Assembly: GCA_026770615.1 (NCBI GenBank)
Contig: MU631611.1
Location: forward strand, 6,309 to 25,000
From: Pavlovales sp. CCMP2436
Taxonomy: Eukaryota; Haptophyta; Pavlovophyceae; Pavlovales
Reading direction: 5' to 3'
DNA length: 18,692 nucleotides
A program made the position numbers and the translations under genes. Below, piece after piece: positions 1 through 8,278 of this stretch (its first letter is position 1; the number at the start of each line of letters is the position of its first letter). The notes beneath the pieces are model-generated. The model made no database searches. It was given only the letters and a program-made list of their open reading frames with translations, and was not told the DNA's origin.

Positions 1-267
1 TGTGCCGCCGGCCGCGTGCTCGGAGCTGCCACCATCTCCCTCGTCTGCGCCGCCGCCGGCCGCGGGCTCGCGCTCGATGAGTGCGTTGCCACCCGCTCCC
101 TCGCCCGCGTTGCCGGCCGTGCGCTCGGCGCTGCCACCCGCGTCGTCATTGAGAGCGCTGGTCGAACGACCTGCGATGATCCAGGGGTTTGACTTGGAGT
201 CGACGGGCAGCGCGTTCGGCTTGCGCTTCCGGCCTGAGCCTTCGCGCGAGCCACCGTGTCCACTCAT
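1..267 (-). CDS. N-terminal part of an unrecognised Gly/Ala-rich protein, cut by the left edge
   Basis: Reading the minus strand from the ATG at 267-265 gives 89 codons with no stop before the window edge. The product begins MSGHGGSREGSGRKRKPNAL, has a basic patch (GRKRKP) that could be a nuclear-localisation signal, and continues as a Gly/Ala/Glu-rich low-complexity tail with an imperfect repeated GGSAE/GGNA/GGSSE pattern. The other two minus frames give Arg-rich shadow products. The frame is also open upstream of the ATG as far as about 297, where a TTTCTGCAG looks like a 3' splice site, so the ATG may be internal and the real start in an upstream exon. No domain is recognisable and I assign no function. 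Composition and length make it a probable gene, but only its N-terminus is visible. Confidence 0.5.
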   Translation of the reverse strand, partial: MSGHGGSREGSGRKRKPNALPVDSKSNPWIIAGRSTSALNDDAGGSAERTAGNAGEGAGGNALIEREPAAGGGADEGDGGSSEHAAGGT

Positions 268-297
268 CGTGCTTACGCCCGGGCGCGGCTTTTTGCC

Positions 298-555
298 TGC
301 AGAAACTTGATATACGCCCAATTTTTTTGAAAAAAGACCTAAAAAGCTTGAAAAAAGGCCTACATTTTTCCATCGGCTAGCCGGCGGGGCACGCCCGGGC
401 GCTATTGCTCAAAGTCGGGTGCACCCTTGGGAGTGACAGTCAACGGCCGTCAAAGTGGACGGTGGCTGCATTAGTCAGTCCTTGCAATCGAGTCAGCGTC
501 ATCATTCTCATGAGCGGCATTATTATGCAGCGCCTAGATCTATCTTTCCAGCTGG
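298..555. other. Intergenic stretch, no gene seen
   Basis: This 258-bp stretch holds A/T homopolymer runs (the A7 and A6 runs around 328-357) and then mixed-composition DNA up to the target-site duplication of the copia element. No convincing coding frame, RNA gene or repeat array was found. The only point of note is the possible splice acceptor facing the left-edge gene at about 297-305. Confidence 0.5.
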
Positions 556-560
556 ATATC
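556..560. repeat. Left target-site duplication ATATC
   Basis: ATATC lies immediately outside the TGTTGG terminus and is identical to 7449-7453. Five base pairs is the usual duplication size for copia-type integrases. Confidence 0.9.
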
Positions 561-842
561 TGTTGGATACAGCCCTGGTGCGTCTCTCAGGTCTAGTCCT
601 CTCGGTGCTAGCTGGAGGCAGCACTCGCTCCACGCGAGGCGCGAACAGGGGCAACGATGGTGTTCAGGTAACTGCAAAAGATAAGTAACGTCCGCCTTAA
701 AGGTTGCATGAGCTTGAATCCCTATCACAAATATATCCTATGGCAGCAGAGCCGCTCTACTGCCCGGACTGGTTCTCATCCTGTGATAGTTCAGTCCTGG
801 TTCTGAGGACCAGACCAGCTCCGAGCTGTCCGTAGCCCGACA
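561..842 (-). repeat. 3' LTR of the copia element (short version, 282 bp)
   Basis: The LTR spans TGTTGG at 561 to CCGACA at 842 in plus-strand coordinates and is homologous to 7020-7448. In place of the 147-bp middle of the partner it has a short segment (about 709-741, GCTTGAATCCCTATCAC and onward). This still keeps GATATATT on the minus strand. A polypurine tract sits directly upstream in the element's direction. Confidence 0.93.
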
Positions 843-851
843 CCCCCTCTC
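843..851 (-). promoter_or_regulatory. Polypurine tract of the copia element
   Basis: The minus strand reads GAGAGGGGG directly before the 3' LTR (TGTCGGGC). This is the position and composition expected for the plus-strand primer of an LTR retrotransposon. The polyprotein stop (TAG, 858-856) is only four bases upstream. Confidence 0.85.
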
Positions 852-855
852 GCCA

Positions 856-1512
856 CTAGCGCGCGTCGAGGGAGACGCCGTGCATGATGGCGTCCACGTG
901 GCGACGGAAGACAGCGAGGGTCGCGGGCTTGGTGAAGATGTCCGCGTGGTTGAAGTCGGTGTGCACCTTCTCCATCTTGATCACGCCGAGCTCCTGCTTT
1001 TCGCGGATGTAGTGTCAGCGCAGGTCGATGTGCTTGGACCGACGGTGGTGCACCGGGTTGTTGACCAGGTGTATCGTCCCTTGGTTGTCCTCGAAGATCG
1101 TGGTGGGGCCCGGCTCCGGGTTGTGGATGAAATCCACGAAGCTCCGAAGGTAGACCACCTCTGGCGTCGCCTTCGCGGCGGCGATGTACTCTGCCTCTGT
1201 GGAAGAGAGAGAGCGATCACAGACTGCAGGCAGCTGTACCACGAGATGGGTATCCCGTTGTAGAGCACGACGTACCCGCTTGTCGACTTGCGCTTGACCG
1301 GGTCGTTGGCCCAATCTGCGTCCGCGTAGCAGACGAGCCCCGGGTGCGTCGGGTCCTGCTTGAAGCGGAAGAGGATCCCGAGCTTGGGGGTGCCGCGAAG
1401 GTAACGCAGCACGCGCGAGGCAGCGCCCATGTTGCACACGCGCGGCACGCTCATGCGGCGCGCAAGCATGCCGACAGCGTGAGCGAGGTCTGGCCTGCAC
1501 GTGGTGCAGCAG
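856..1512 (-). pseudogene. RNase H and C-terminal end of the copia polyprotein
   Basis: From 1469 the minus strand reads LRYLRGTPKLGILF, VCYADADWANDPVKRKSTSG and NGIPISWYSCLQSVIAL. A 2-bp CT expansion at 1213-1204 then moves the continuation STEAEYIAAAK...FEDNQGTIHLVNNP into the next frame. A TGA at 1017-1015 interrupts DLR*HYIREKQELGVIKMEKV. The domain ends ADIFTKPATLAVF and a TAG at 858-856, a few bases before the polypurine tract. The acidic RNase H residues (Asp in ADADW, Glu in STEAE, Asp in FEDNQ) are all visible. The role is degradation of RNA in the RNA/DNA hybrid during reverse transcription. Confidence 0.92.
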
Positions 1513-1513
1513 A

Positions 1514-2570
1514 AAGGGTCGCGCCGACAATCTCCTGGTACATGGTCGTGTCCTTGCGGTTGAGCAGCGTCTCGTCGGGCGCGATGCCCGCGCCGTCCTT
1601 GAAGTTGACGCCGCTCGTGCCCGAGACCTCGGGCGTGCTCGTCGGGCGGCAGTCAGCCATGCCGAAGCGGCTGAGGATGCCCGTAATGTACTGGTTCAAG
1701 TGCAAATGAATGCCCCCGTCCGTGATGTCATACTCCGCGCCGAGGAACTTGGCGAGCTCCTCGTCTAGCTTGATCTCAAAGTGCATCTTGAGCTTCTCCA
1801 CGAGCTCGCGCGCGGCCAGCTCGTTCGAGCTCGCGTTGAGGATTAGCATGTCATCAACGTAGAGCGCAATGGCGACCCAGCCCCCACTCGGTTCCTCCCG
1901 AAGGAAGACCGACGGTGCGCACGGCGATTGCTCCCATCCCTGCTCGAGCAGCCGAGCGCGGATGTTGAGAAACCACGCTTGCCCGGATTGCTTGAGCCCG
2001 GGGTGGGCGCACAGCTGCTCGGCTGCGACCTTGAAGCCGGCCGGCGCCTCGACGCCCGAGTTCTGGCCGGGCGGGAACTCCGCGAGCACACCCTTCTCCA
2101 CGAGCAGCGAGTTGAGGAAGGCGTCGGTCACGTCTCCCTTGTTGAGGAGCCTGGTGATGTGCAGCGTCTGGCCGGACTGGAGAGTCTTGCCGTACATCTT
2201 GGCCCCGGCCGCGATCATCAGCTTGATCTGCTCGTCGTGCGCGGCCGGGCTGAAGACCTTTCTAAAGTCTACGCCTTGCCACTGCCAGCATCCCCACAGA
2301 ACGGTCCGCGCCTTGAAGCGCATGACCTGCGAGTTGCTGTCTGTCTTGACGGCGACGACCCATCTGCAGGGCAGGATGGCCGTGTCCTTGTGCACGATCT
2401 TGGGTTTGTTCGTGCCCATCTTCTTGTGCATGGCGAGGTGCTTGTTCATGGCAGCGATCCACTGTACCGCGTGCTCGGAGGCGATGGCCTCCTTGTACGA
2501 GCTGGAGATGAAGACCGTGTTGCCGTTGAAGAAGGCCGTTGTGGCCGGGCGCGCGTGTGACTGCTCGCGC
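1514..2570 (-). pseudogene. Reverse transcriptase of the copia polyprotein
   Basis: The domain starts in an open frame before the first Met, with SSSYKEAIASEHAVQWIAAM (from about 2505), the typical copia opening. It continues through PCRWVVAVKTDSNS, FSPAAHDEQIKLMIA, motif A GDVTDAFLNS, GLKQSGQAWF and the catalytic YVDD at 1861-1850, ending near MYQEIVGATL. The catalytic aspartates are all present. At 1515-1513 one T seems to be missing from a T run, since the next frame gives FCCTTCRPDLAHAVGMLARR, which matches the copia 'RPDI..AV..L.R' motif. The enzyme copies element RNA into cDNA. This is the best-preserved part of the element. Confidence 0.93.
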
Positions 2571-2633
2571 GTCGGCTCTGCTGCGGGCTTGCGCGCAGGA
2601 GAGGGCGGGCGTCTATCGCGCGGCGTGGGTGCC

Positions 2634-2940
2634 GCCGCGGGCGTGCTGCTCTGCGCAGCTGTGCCGCTCGGGGGCGCGCGTCCGCCGCGCGCCTGCGGTG
2701 CTGCCGTGGGCGTGCTGCTCTGCGCAGCTGTGCCGCTTGGGGGCGTGCGTCCGCCGCGCGCCTGCGGTGCTGCCGCGGGCGTGCTGCTCTGCGCAGCTGT
2801 GCCACTCGGGAGCGCGCGTCCGCCGCGCGCCTGCGGTGCTCGAGCGTGCTGCTCTGAGCAGCTGTGCCGCTCGGAGGCGCACGTCCGCTACGCGCCTGCA
2901 GTGCTGCCGCGGGCGTGTTGCTCCGAGCAGCTGTGCCGCT
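2634..2940 (-). repeat. 69-bp tandem repeat array in the copia polyprotein linker
   Basis: There are three full 69-bp units at 2634-2702, 2703-2771 and 2772-2840, a 65-bp unit at 2841-2905 that has lost 4 bp, and a partial unit at 2906-2940. In the pol frame each full unit gives 23 residues rich in Ser, Ala, Pro, Gln and Arg (core SGTAAQSSTP). The 4-bp loss shifts the frame, so the array cannot be read through. It sits between the integrase C-terminus and the start of reverse transcriptase, where copia proteins carry a variable, disordered linker. Confidence 0.92.
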
Positions 2941-3192
2941 CCGCGAGGCCCGGTCTTTGCGCAGCGGGTCGTGAGTTAGCGAGAGCGCTGGCTATGGGAT
3001 CGACTCAATAAAATCGCCCGCAGCCGAGCTAGTATCATCCGACTCCGACGCGTTGGCATCCTGGTCCGCTCGCCACGGCCCGAAGTGCTCCTCTTGCTCA
3101 ACTTGGGTCCTGGCGATCGTGAGGTCCACCTCTGCGTCGAACGTCTCCGCGGTCGCTTGGTCGAACTTGTCGAAAGAAGGCACCCCCCCCCC

Positions 3193-4180
3193 TCGATCGC
3201 GGCGCGCTCGTCGATGTGAACGTGCTGCGAGTAGGTGACGCGCCCATCATCGAGCAGAACGATGTGGCCGAGGATGTACCTCCAGGCTTTGTTGATCTGC
3301 AAACCGTCGTAGCCGTGCCCGATGATCCTCCCCTTGCGCGATGGCATCGAGAGCTTGCCCTTTGCCGTGAGCGTCGGTCCGAGCGCGAGCACGCGGCACT
3401 GACTTCCCCACGAGATCATGTGGGTGACGTCAGGCCTGCGGTTGAAAAAGAGCTCGTAGGGAGTGACGTAACGGGTGATGCCCGTTGCCTCGTCCACGAC
3501 CCCGCGCACCGCCAGCAGGTTTCTCCTCGCTACGGAGTTGCGCGCAGCCCAGTACCAATGCCGCTTGGCGATGCCCGTGGTCTCGAGCGCCGCCCGCAAG
3601 TACGCCGCCAGGGTCTAGAAGCTCCGCTCGGCGACGCCGTTGGAGGACAGGTGGTGCGGGCAGTTGGTCACGTTGGCGGCAAGACCATTCTCGAGGAGGA
3701 CCTTGGCGAACACCTCGCTGTTCATCGGCGTGCTGCCATCGGTATGAACGTGCCGCCACCACCCCCACCCGAGCAGAAAATACCCGCCGACGTGCGCGGC
3801 GAGGCCCAACTCGCTGAGCCAGAACTTGAGTAGCTTGGGTATCTCGGCCTGGGACTTGCAGAAGTAGATCTGCTTGAACTTGGAGTAGCCGTCGACGAAA
3901 ATCACCGCGTATTTGATGTCGTTGCTCTCCCCGCTCAGCCCGACGGGCAGATCGTACTTGGAGACTTGGTAGGCGACGAGGTACGTGATCTCTCACGGGG
4001 CTCACGCAGCGCGCAGCGGCTGACTCCTTGTCGACCGTCGCATCCGAGCTCCGGCGAAAGTGGACAGGTCGGCGGTCTCGGGTGCCGACGAGTCCATCCC
4101 GTCGACTGCAGCGCGCGTGCGCTGCAAAAGTCTTGCGTCTGTAGTGCCCGTCCGCCGCGCCCATAGCCGGAGCCAGCTCG
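3193..4180 (-). pseudogene. Integrase region of the copia polyprotein
   Basis: Integrase inserts the element's cDNA. From about 3990 the minus strand reads ITYLVAYQVSKYDLPVGL, then YAVIFVDGYSKFKQIYF, HTDGSTPMNSEVF (Asp codon 3740-3738), HHLSSNGVAERSF (Glu codon 3629-3627), an in-frame TAG at 3617-3615, then TLAAYLRAALETTG, RRPDVTHMISWG and the C-terminal GRIIGHGYDG region to a G10 run at 3192-3183. The second Asp and the Glu of the DDE triad are visible. The first Asp is not clear in the degraded segment near 3960-4000. An extra AG at 3994-3990 shifts the frame, and the zinc-binding N-terminus (4000-4180) cannot be read in a single frame. Confidence 0.85.
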
Positions 4181-4282
4181 CCGAGGGGCGCCCCCTGCTC
4201 GGCTTGGATCTCGGCCGCGCAGCCGGACTCCTTAGTTTCCCTGGCGCGTGTTGGAGTCCTGCCCGAGTGTCGGCGCGCTGTC

Positions 4283-4332
4283 GCCGCCGCCGCCGCCACC
4301 ACCACCACCGCCGCCGCCGCCGCCGCCGCCGC
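4283..4332. repeat. Trinucleotide microsatellite (CCG/CCA)n
   Basis: This is a run of CCG units with an internal block of CCA, encoding poly-Gly on the minus strand in the polyprotein linker after the protease. Repeat instability here could explain why the downstream frame is lost before integrase. Confidence 0.9.
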
Positions 4333-4359
4333 GCGCCTTCAGAGAGCGCTTGCGGTGGC

Positions 4360-4895
4360 TAACAGCTGGCGCCGTAGACGCCACGCCGTTTGCCAGCGTG
4401 GATGTCTCCGACGGGCCATTCATGCGCGCGCGGACCATCGATTTCTTGTCGATAGGGATGCGCCCACCGCAGACCTTTGTGAAGTCGAGGTAGGATCCCG
4501 TCTTGCTGAAGTGCACGTCAACTCCATCCATGATGAGGCGCTGCACGGAAAGGGGGTGCGTTGAGACGTCGGTGACGCCTCATCTGTGCGCCTCAAGCTC
4601 GACGGCAGTCTTGCCCTGGCCGAGCTGGAACTGCGCGAAGCCCTGGTTGGCGGCGGGGGAGCGGTGATCGTCGCCCCACGCTACCGAGCCCTGGCACGAC
4701 TGGTTCTCCATTGTGATGTCATCTAACTTGAAAAGGTGCCGGTCGGCGCCCGAGTCCACGTTGAGGTAGACACTCCCATCCGTCGGCTGCTGGTGAGCCG
4801 AGCGAGCACGCGCGAGTTTGAAGGTGCCGATGTGAGATGTCGCGCTACATGACGCGCCCTTCGAGCAGGCTCTTGGAGCGCGGCACATGGCGCCG
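4360..4895 (-). pseudogene. Aspartic protease region of the copia polyprotein
   Basis: The minus strand around 4770 encodes VYLNVDSGADRHLFKLDDIT, matching the copia protease active-site context (hydrophobic-D-S-G-A followed by H). It continues through GQGKTAVELEAHR, an in-frame TGA at 4579-4577, and then VSTHPLSVQRLIMDGVDVHF. That tail resembles the 'NLLSV..L...G..V.F' end of copia protease domains, so the TGA interrupts an otherwise continuous domain. Upstream, the frame changes near 4880 (the linker PPKHPAPKYVIKPRPKG is in another frame). The enzyme would cut Gag-Pol into mature proteins. It is broken as it stands. Confidence 0.8.
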
Positions 4896-5054
4896 CTCGG
4901 CCTTGCGCCAGGAAGGAGTCCTCCCTGCGCGCGGTCATACCCTTGGGCCTCGGCTTGATGACATACTTGGGCGCTGGGTGCTTGGGGGGCTTGAACTCGC
5001 CGGGCCTCTGCGTGCGCGCGGCTGCGCGGCGCGCTGCAGCGTGCTCGAGCGTGA

Positions 5055-5205
5055 GCTCTGCTGCGGGTGTGCGCGCAGGAGAGGGCGCGCGTTTGTCACG
5101 CAGCGCGGGTGCCGCCGCGGGCTCCGCAGGCGGCGCGCTGCTGCTCGCAGCTGTGCCGCTCGGGGGCGCGCGTCCGTCGCCCGCCTGCGCGGCTGCACGG
5201 CGCTT
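5055..5205 (-). repeat. Linker segment homologous to the 69-bp repeats at 2575-2940
   Basis: The plus-strand blocks gtgccgctcgggggcgcgcg and tgcgcgcaggagagggcg recur here and at 2590-2690 in the same order. On the minus strand this gives the same Pro/Ala/Ser-rich peptide flavour (APPSGTAA, PSPARTPAAE). The copy lies between the nucleocapsid and protease, whereas the larger array lies between integrase and reverse transcriptase. One linker module is therefore used twice in the polyprotein. Confidence 0.8.
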
Positions 5206-5233
5206 CTGCCCGCCAGCCAGCTGCCAGCTGGAG

Positions 5234-5764
5234 TCATCGGACTCGGACTCGGAGGAGTTGGACTCGTCTCCCGGGATGAGACCGGGGAGATCTTCGAAGC
5301 TCTCTAGCAGGTCGAGCGCTCGAATGCGGGCTGAAGAGCGGGCGAGGGAGCGGGCGGGAGGGCCGGGAGTGCGGGTGGGAGAGCCTGGGTCCTGTGGAGC
5401 GATTCGAAGTGCTTGGCGTTAGCCTGGATGTTCGTATCGCGCTGACCTGATTCGAGGCGGATGAATTTGCGCACCAGCCCGCCGCCACCGCGCCCGCCGC
5501 GCCCGCCGCCGTCGCTGCCTGCACCACTGCGCCCGTATGCGCCGCGGCCGCCGTCGCCGCGCCCGCCGAAGGTCCCCGCCCGCCACCTTCGCGGGCCGGC
5601 GAGTGCGCGCGGTTCTGCGGGCACTCGCGCTGCATGTGCGGGCCCCCGCAGATGAAGCAGGGTCCGGAACCGTAAGCAGCAGACGCCTAGGAGGTCTCGC
5701 CTTCGGCAGACTCGCCCATTGCCCGGCGCGCCTGCGCGGCGGGGCCCTTGCACATGATGTTGTG
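5234..5764 (-). pseudogene. Nucleocapsid zinc knuckle and gag-pol linker of the copia element
   Basis: This continues the gag frame after the TAG at 5767, with a second TAG at 5689-5687. At 5659-5621 the minus strand encodes CFICGGPHMQREC, a retroviral-type zinc knuckle with spacing CX2CX3HX4C, one residue shorter than the usual CX2CX4HX4C. Gly/Ala-rich linker follows. Near 5260 the natural frame shifts into an acidic run (SNSSESESDDSSW) that leads into the repeat-bearing linker at 5055-5200. In life it would bind the element's RNA. Both stops are TAG and could derive from CAG (Gln) by C-to-T change, which is inference. Confidence 0.75.
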
Positions 5765-7020
5765 CTAGCGCAGCTCGTTGAGCACAGACTGGAGGAGGTC
5801 TTCGGTCACCTCAGCGCGGGGCGTACGCTTGACGCGCGCGATGATAGGTGCCGTCACTGAGGTGGTTGGAATGACCTCGAGGATCTCGTAGAGCCGCGAG
5901 GCCGGTCCGTTCATGACCGCCTCCGCGGCGACTCTAGCGTCGTTGACGAGTGTGAGCGCCACCTCGAGAGGGACCTCGAGAGGGACCGACGACTTGATGT
6001 CGGCAAGGGGGCTCCTTGCCTTCGCGTGCACGAGCATCTGCGAGCCAAACTCGTTCCGGCTGGAGCGCTGTGCGATGGAGTGGAAGATTTTCTCAAAGAT
6101 GTCGGACTGGGTGTCAAACTCGAGCACGCCGACGTGCATCTTGAGGGAGCGCATCGTGTCGTCAGCGATCTGCTCGTTGAGCACGCCGAGCGCGCAGGCC
6201 GCCGACTTGTTCCAGAGGCTGCCCATGTACTCACTGAAGGGGTCATACTTGCTCGCGTCGCTCTTGGAGCCAAAATCACCAACCTTGACCTGCATGTCCG
6301 TAGCGATCTGGTCGAGCTCACACTCAGCGCGGAGGATCACGCGCTTAGCATCAGCGCGGAAGCACTGGATCTTAGAGGATGGCAGCATCAGCGCCGGCGT
6401 GGCAGGCGCTGAAGCCGGCGCCGATGCGAGTAGCGGCGCGAGCAGCAGCGACTGCGGTGCCTCGACTTTGAGGGCGGCGGCGATGGCGTTGAAAGAGGGA
6501 GTCAGTGGTGAGAACCCTCCTCCGACTTGTCACACGGGGTGGCGGCTGACTCGAAAGTGCCGCGCACTATCTCTTTGCCACCGTCTCCATTCGCGCCTAT
6601 CGTGTAGATCAGCTCGCTGTAGCGGGTCAGATCGGCCTCGATCTGCTCCTTCTCCGCCTCGGAGCCATCGGACGCGTACTTGAGGGCGACGTTGCGCAGG
6701 TTCTGGTCCGCCTCCATGGTGGCGCGCTCGTACTTGATGGAGCTCGCCATGCGCACCGCCTCGTCAGCGACCGGGCTGCTGTCCTGCACCTTCTTGTTCA
6801 CGAACTTGAGGCGCGGGATCAGCTCCTGCGTGTTCGTCTTGGGGCTAAGCTCGACGATGATCGGCAGGCCGGCCTTGGAGAGCGTCTTCTCGATCTCGCT
6901 CAGGAGCTCGTTCTTAGTCGACACCTCCGCGAGGTCGAACATGGTGATCTCCTTGGTCCTTGTGTTGTTGTCCCGAGACGCACCGTCCAGGGTACGCGTA
7001 TTGTCACGCAATGAGCTCAT
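5765..7020 (-). pseudogene. gag: gag capsid region of the copia element
   Basis: The first candidate ATG (7020-7018) uses the last base of the 5' LTR as its A. A second candidate, MFDLAEVSTK, starts at 6942. The first frame runs to a TGA near 6502, but coherent capsid-like sequence continues in the next frame from about 6530 (FSPLTPSFNAIAAAL) through MLPSSKIQCFRADAKRV (6388) to a TAG at 5767-5765, so there is a frameshift near 6515-6530. The product would be about 420 residues, mostly helical and charged, of the size expected for a copia Gag before its nucleocapsid. No catalytic residues apply. The identification rests on position (directly after the 5' LTR, before a CCHC knuckle) rather than on a strong motif. 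Confidence 0.75.
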
Positions 7021-7448
7021 GTTGGATACAGCCCTGGTGCGTCTCTCAGGTCTAGTCCTCTCGGCGCTAGCTGGAGGTAGCACTTGCTCCACGCGAGGCG
7101 CGAACAGGGGCAACGATGGTGTTCAGGTAACTGCAAAGATAAGTAACGTCTGCCTTAAAGGCTGCATGGGCCCCGCGTTGTGCAGCGACGCCAGCGCTTT
7201 GTTTTCGGCTTCCTCATCATCCACCACTTCTACCAGCTCCCCACTTTGGCGTAGCGCGTAGGAGCCTGCGTCGGAGCGCTAAGATCAGCCTGGCTTGAAC
7301 TTGATACGTACCGCCAGCCCGAACCCCCCTACATTAATATATCGTATGGCAGCAGAACCGCTTTGCTGCCCGGACTGGTTCTGATCCTGTGATAGTCCAG
7401 TCCTGGTTCTGAGACCCAGACCAGCTCCGAGCTGTCCGTAGCCCGACA
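7020..7448 (-). repeat. 5' LTR of the copia element (long version, 429 bp)
   Basis: Read on the minus strand it starts TGTCGGGCTACGGACAGC and ends CCAACA. Both ends match the other LTR closely: the first 160 bp or so of plus-strand sequence and the last 115 bp align with only scattered, mostly C/T, differences. It carries about 147 bp more than the 3' LTR. The extra includes a GC-rich block and a TATA-like GATATATTAA followed by a G-rich motif (7294-7345), which may be the core promoter of the element. Confidence 0.93.
7294..7345 (-). repeat. Dispersed G-rich motif, copy a (inside the 5' LTR)
   Basis: The minus strand has TATA-like GATATATTAA, then GTAGGGGGGTTCGGGCTGG, CGGT and TCAAGTTCAAG. 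Related copies occur at 7745-7795 and 10845-10898. The 3' LTR lacks it. Confidence 0.7.
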
Positions 7449-7453
7449 ATATC
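7449..7453. repeat. Right target-site duplication ATATC
   Basis: ATATC immediately follows the CCGACA terminus and matches 556-560 exactly. This fixes the element boundaries at 561 and 7448. Confidence 0.9.
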
Positions 7454-8278
7454 CCCTTCTCTCTCAAGCAGCCCTAGCCCGAGCCTAGCTTTTGCCGTTG
7501 GCACTTGGCAGTCGCTCGCTACTCGTTAACCTCGCCTGTGCTGCATGCCCCGTCCTTGATGGTGGATATCATCACGCGTGAGCCCGGCGCCTTTGACTAG
7601 CACGGCAAAATGGCAGTGCTGGTTACTATTGCTGCGCTACATATCTGAGCTCAAATGGCGGGAGCAGACTTGAGTTCGCAAATCAGCTCCTCACGACTTC
7701 CTTATGGGCGGACAGCCGCAACTTCTAGATTAATATTTCGTTCGTCAAGATATAACTGAGACACCGCCAGCCAAAATCCCCCTACATGAATAAATGATGA
7801 GATACTAACCTACATATTAAACCTAGGTACTATTATTTAGAATAGGACCTATATTATATATTTACGCCCGTAGGAACTATATTATAAAATAATAGCTGTG
7901 GGCGTGGCGAGGAGCAGCATATTGTATATGTATAAAATGTTCAGCCTTCCAGCAAGGAAGCGAGTGTCCTACATGATTGAAATTCCCCGTCATAATTAAA
8001 GTAAGTCACTCGCACCTATTTTCATTAGCCATCGATTTATAACCAGTGGTAAAACTCTGAAGGTACCTCTAGACGCAGAATTTGAAGCGCCGTCAGGATA
8101 TTGGCACGGTTTAGATACATATTGGTGGGTGCCAGAGTGATATACACGACCCACTTATACATGTGTCCACGCCAAGGCTATTTGTCGCTCGCCAACCAAG
8201 TAAGAGATCTCTCTGCGGCTGCTGCAGCCACCTCCGAGCTGCGTCAGCCGATGGCGCTGACAGCGCAGCGACTGTACA
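7454..8278. other. Intergenic region between the copia element and the dioxygenase gene
   Basis: This is mixed DNA to about 7735 and then AT-rich DNA to 8100. Apart from motif copy c and the 3' flank of the dioxygenase gene (below 8279), no gene, RNA or array was recognised. Short related segments (tatattatatatttacgccc and actatattataaaat near 7850-7890) look like simple-sequence drift. Confidence 0.5.
7745..7795 (-). repeat. Dispersed G-rich motif, copy c (diverged)
   Basis: The minus strand reads ATTTATTCAT, then GTAGGGGGATTTTGGCTGGC and GGTGTCTCAG. It is the same order of elements as in the 5' LTR copy with several substitutions, and lies outside the copia element. Confidence 0.6.

Larger units (their letters stand above)
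561..7448 (-). mobile_element. Ty1/copia-type LTR retrotransposon, full length but decayed
   Basis: This is a 6.9-kb element on the minus strand. Its outer ends are TGTTGG (561) and CCGACA (7448), giving the usual TG...CA termini, and ATATC lies directly outside both ends (556-560 and 7449-7453) as a 5-bp target-site duplication. The domain order gag, aspartic protease, integrase, reverse transcriptase, RNase H is the copia order, because integrase precedes reverse transcriptase. Recognisable motifs are a CCHC knuckle, DSGA (protease), HTDGS and NGVAER (integrase), YVDD (reverse transcriptase) and ADIFTKP (RNase H end). Coding is broken by stops at 5767, 5689, 4579, 3617, 2994 and 1017 and by shifts near 6520, 5260, 4880, 4100, 3990, 3190, 2840, 1514 and 1208. 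The element therefore looks dead unless some breaks are sequencing errors. The two LTRs differ at roughly a dozen positions in the alignable parts, suggesting an old but not ancient insertion. Confidence 0.95.

Noticed and set aside
1869..3011. Long plus-strand frame of 380 codons
   Set aside because: It is antisense to the copia reverse transcriptase and its 69-bp repeats. The product is Cys/Ala/Arg-rich low complexity, while the minus strand carries recognised motifs.
4248..4493. Plus-strand poly-Pro frame
   Set aside because: It comes from the CCG/CCA microsatellite antisense to the copia linker, with no independent coding signal.
561..7448. Alternative genetic code (TAG as Gln) to explain the copia stops
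   Set aside because: TAG correctly ends the copia polyprotein at 858, and the element also has TGA stops and frameshifts, so decay is the simpler explanation.
7745..7795. Resemblance of motif copy c to the dinoflagellate spliced leader (GTAG..ATTTTGGCT)
   Set aside because: The other two copies do not share the resemblance and the CTCAAG end is missing. The match is short enough to be chance.
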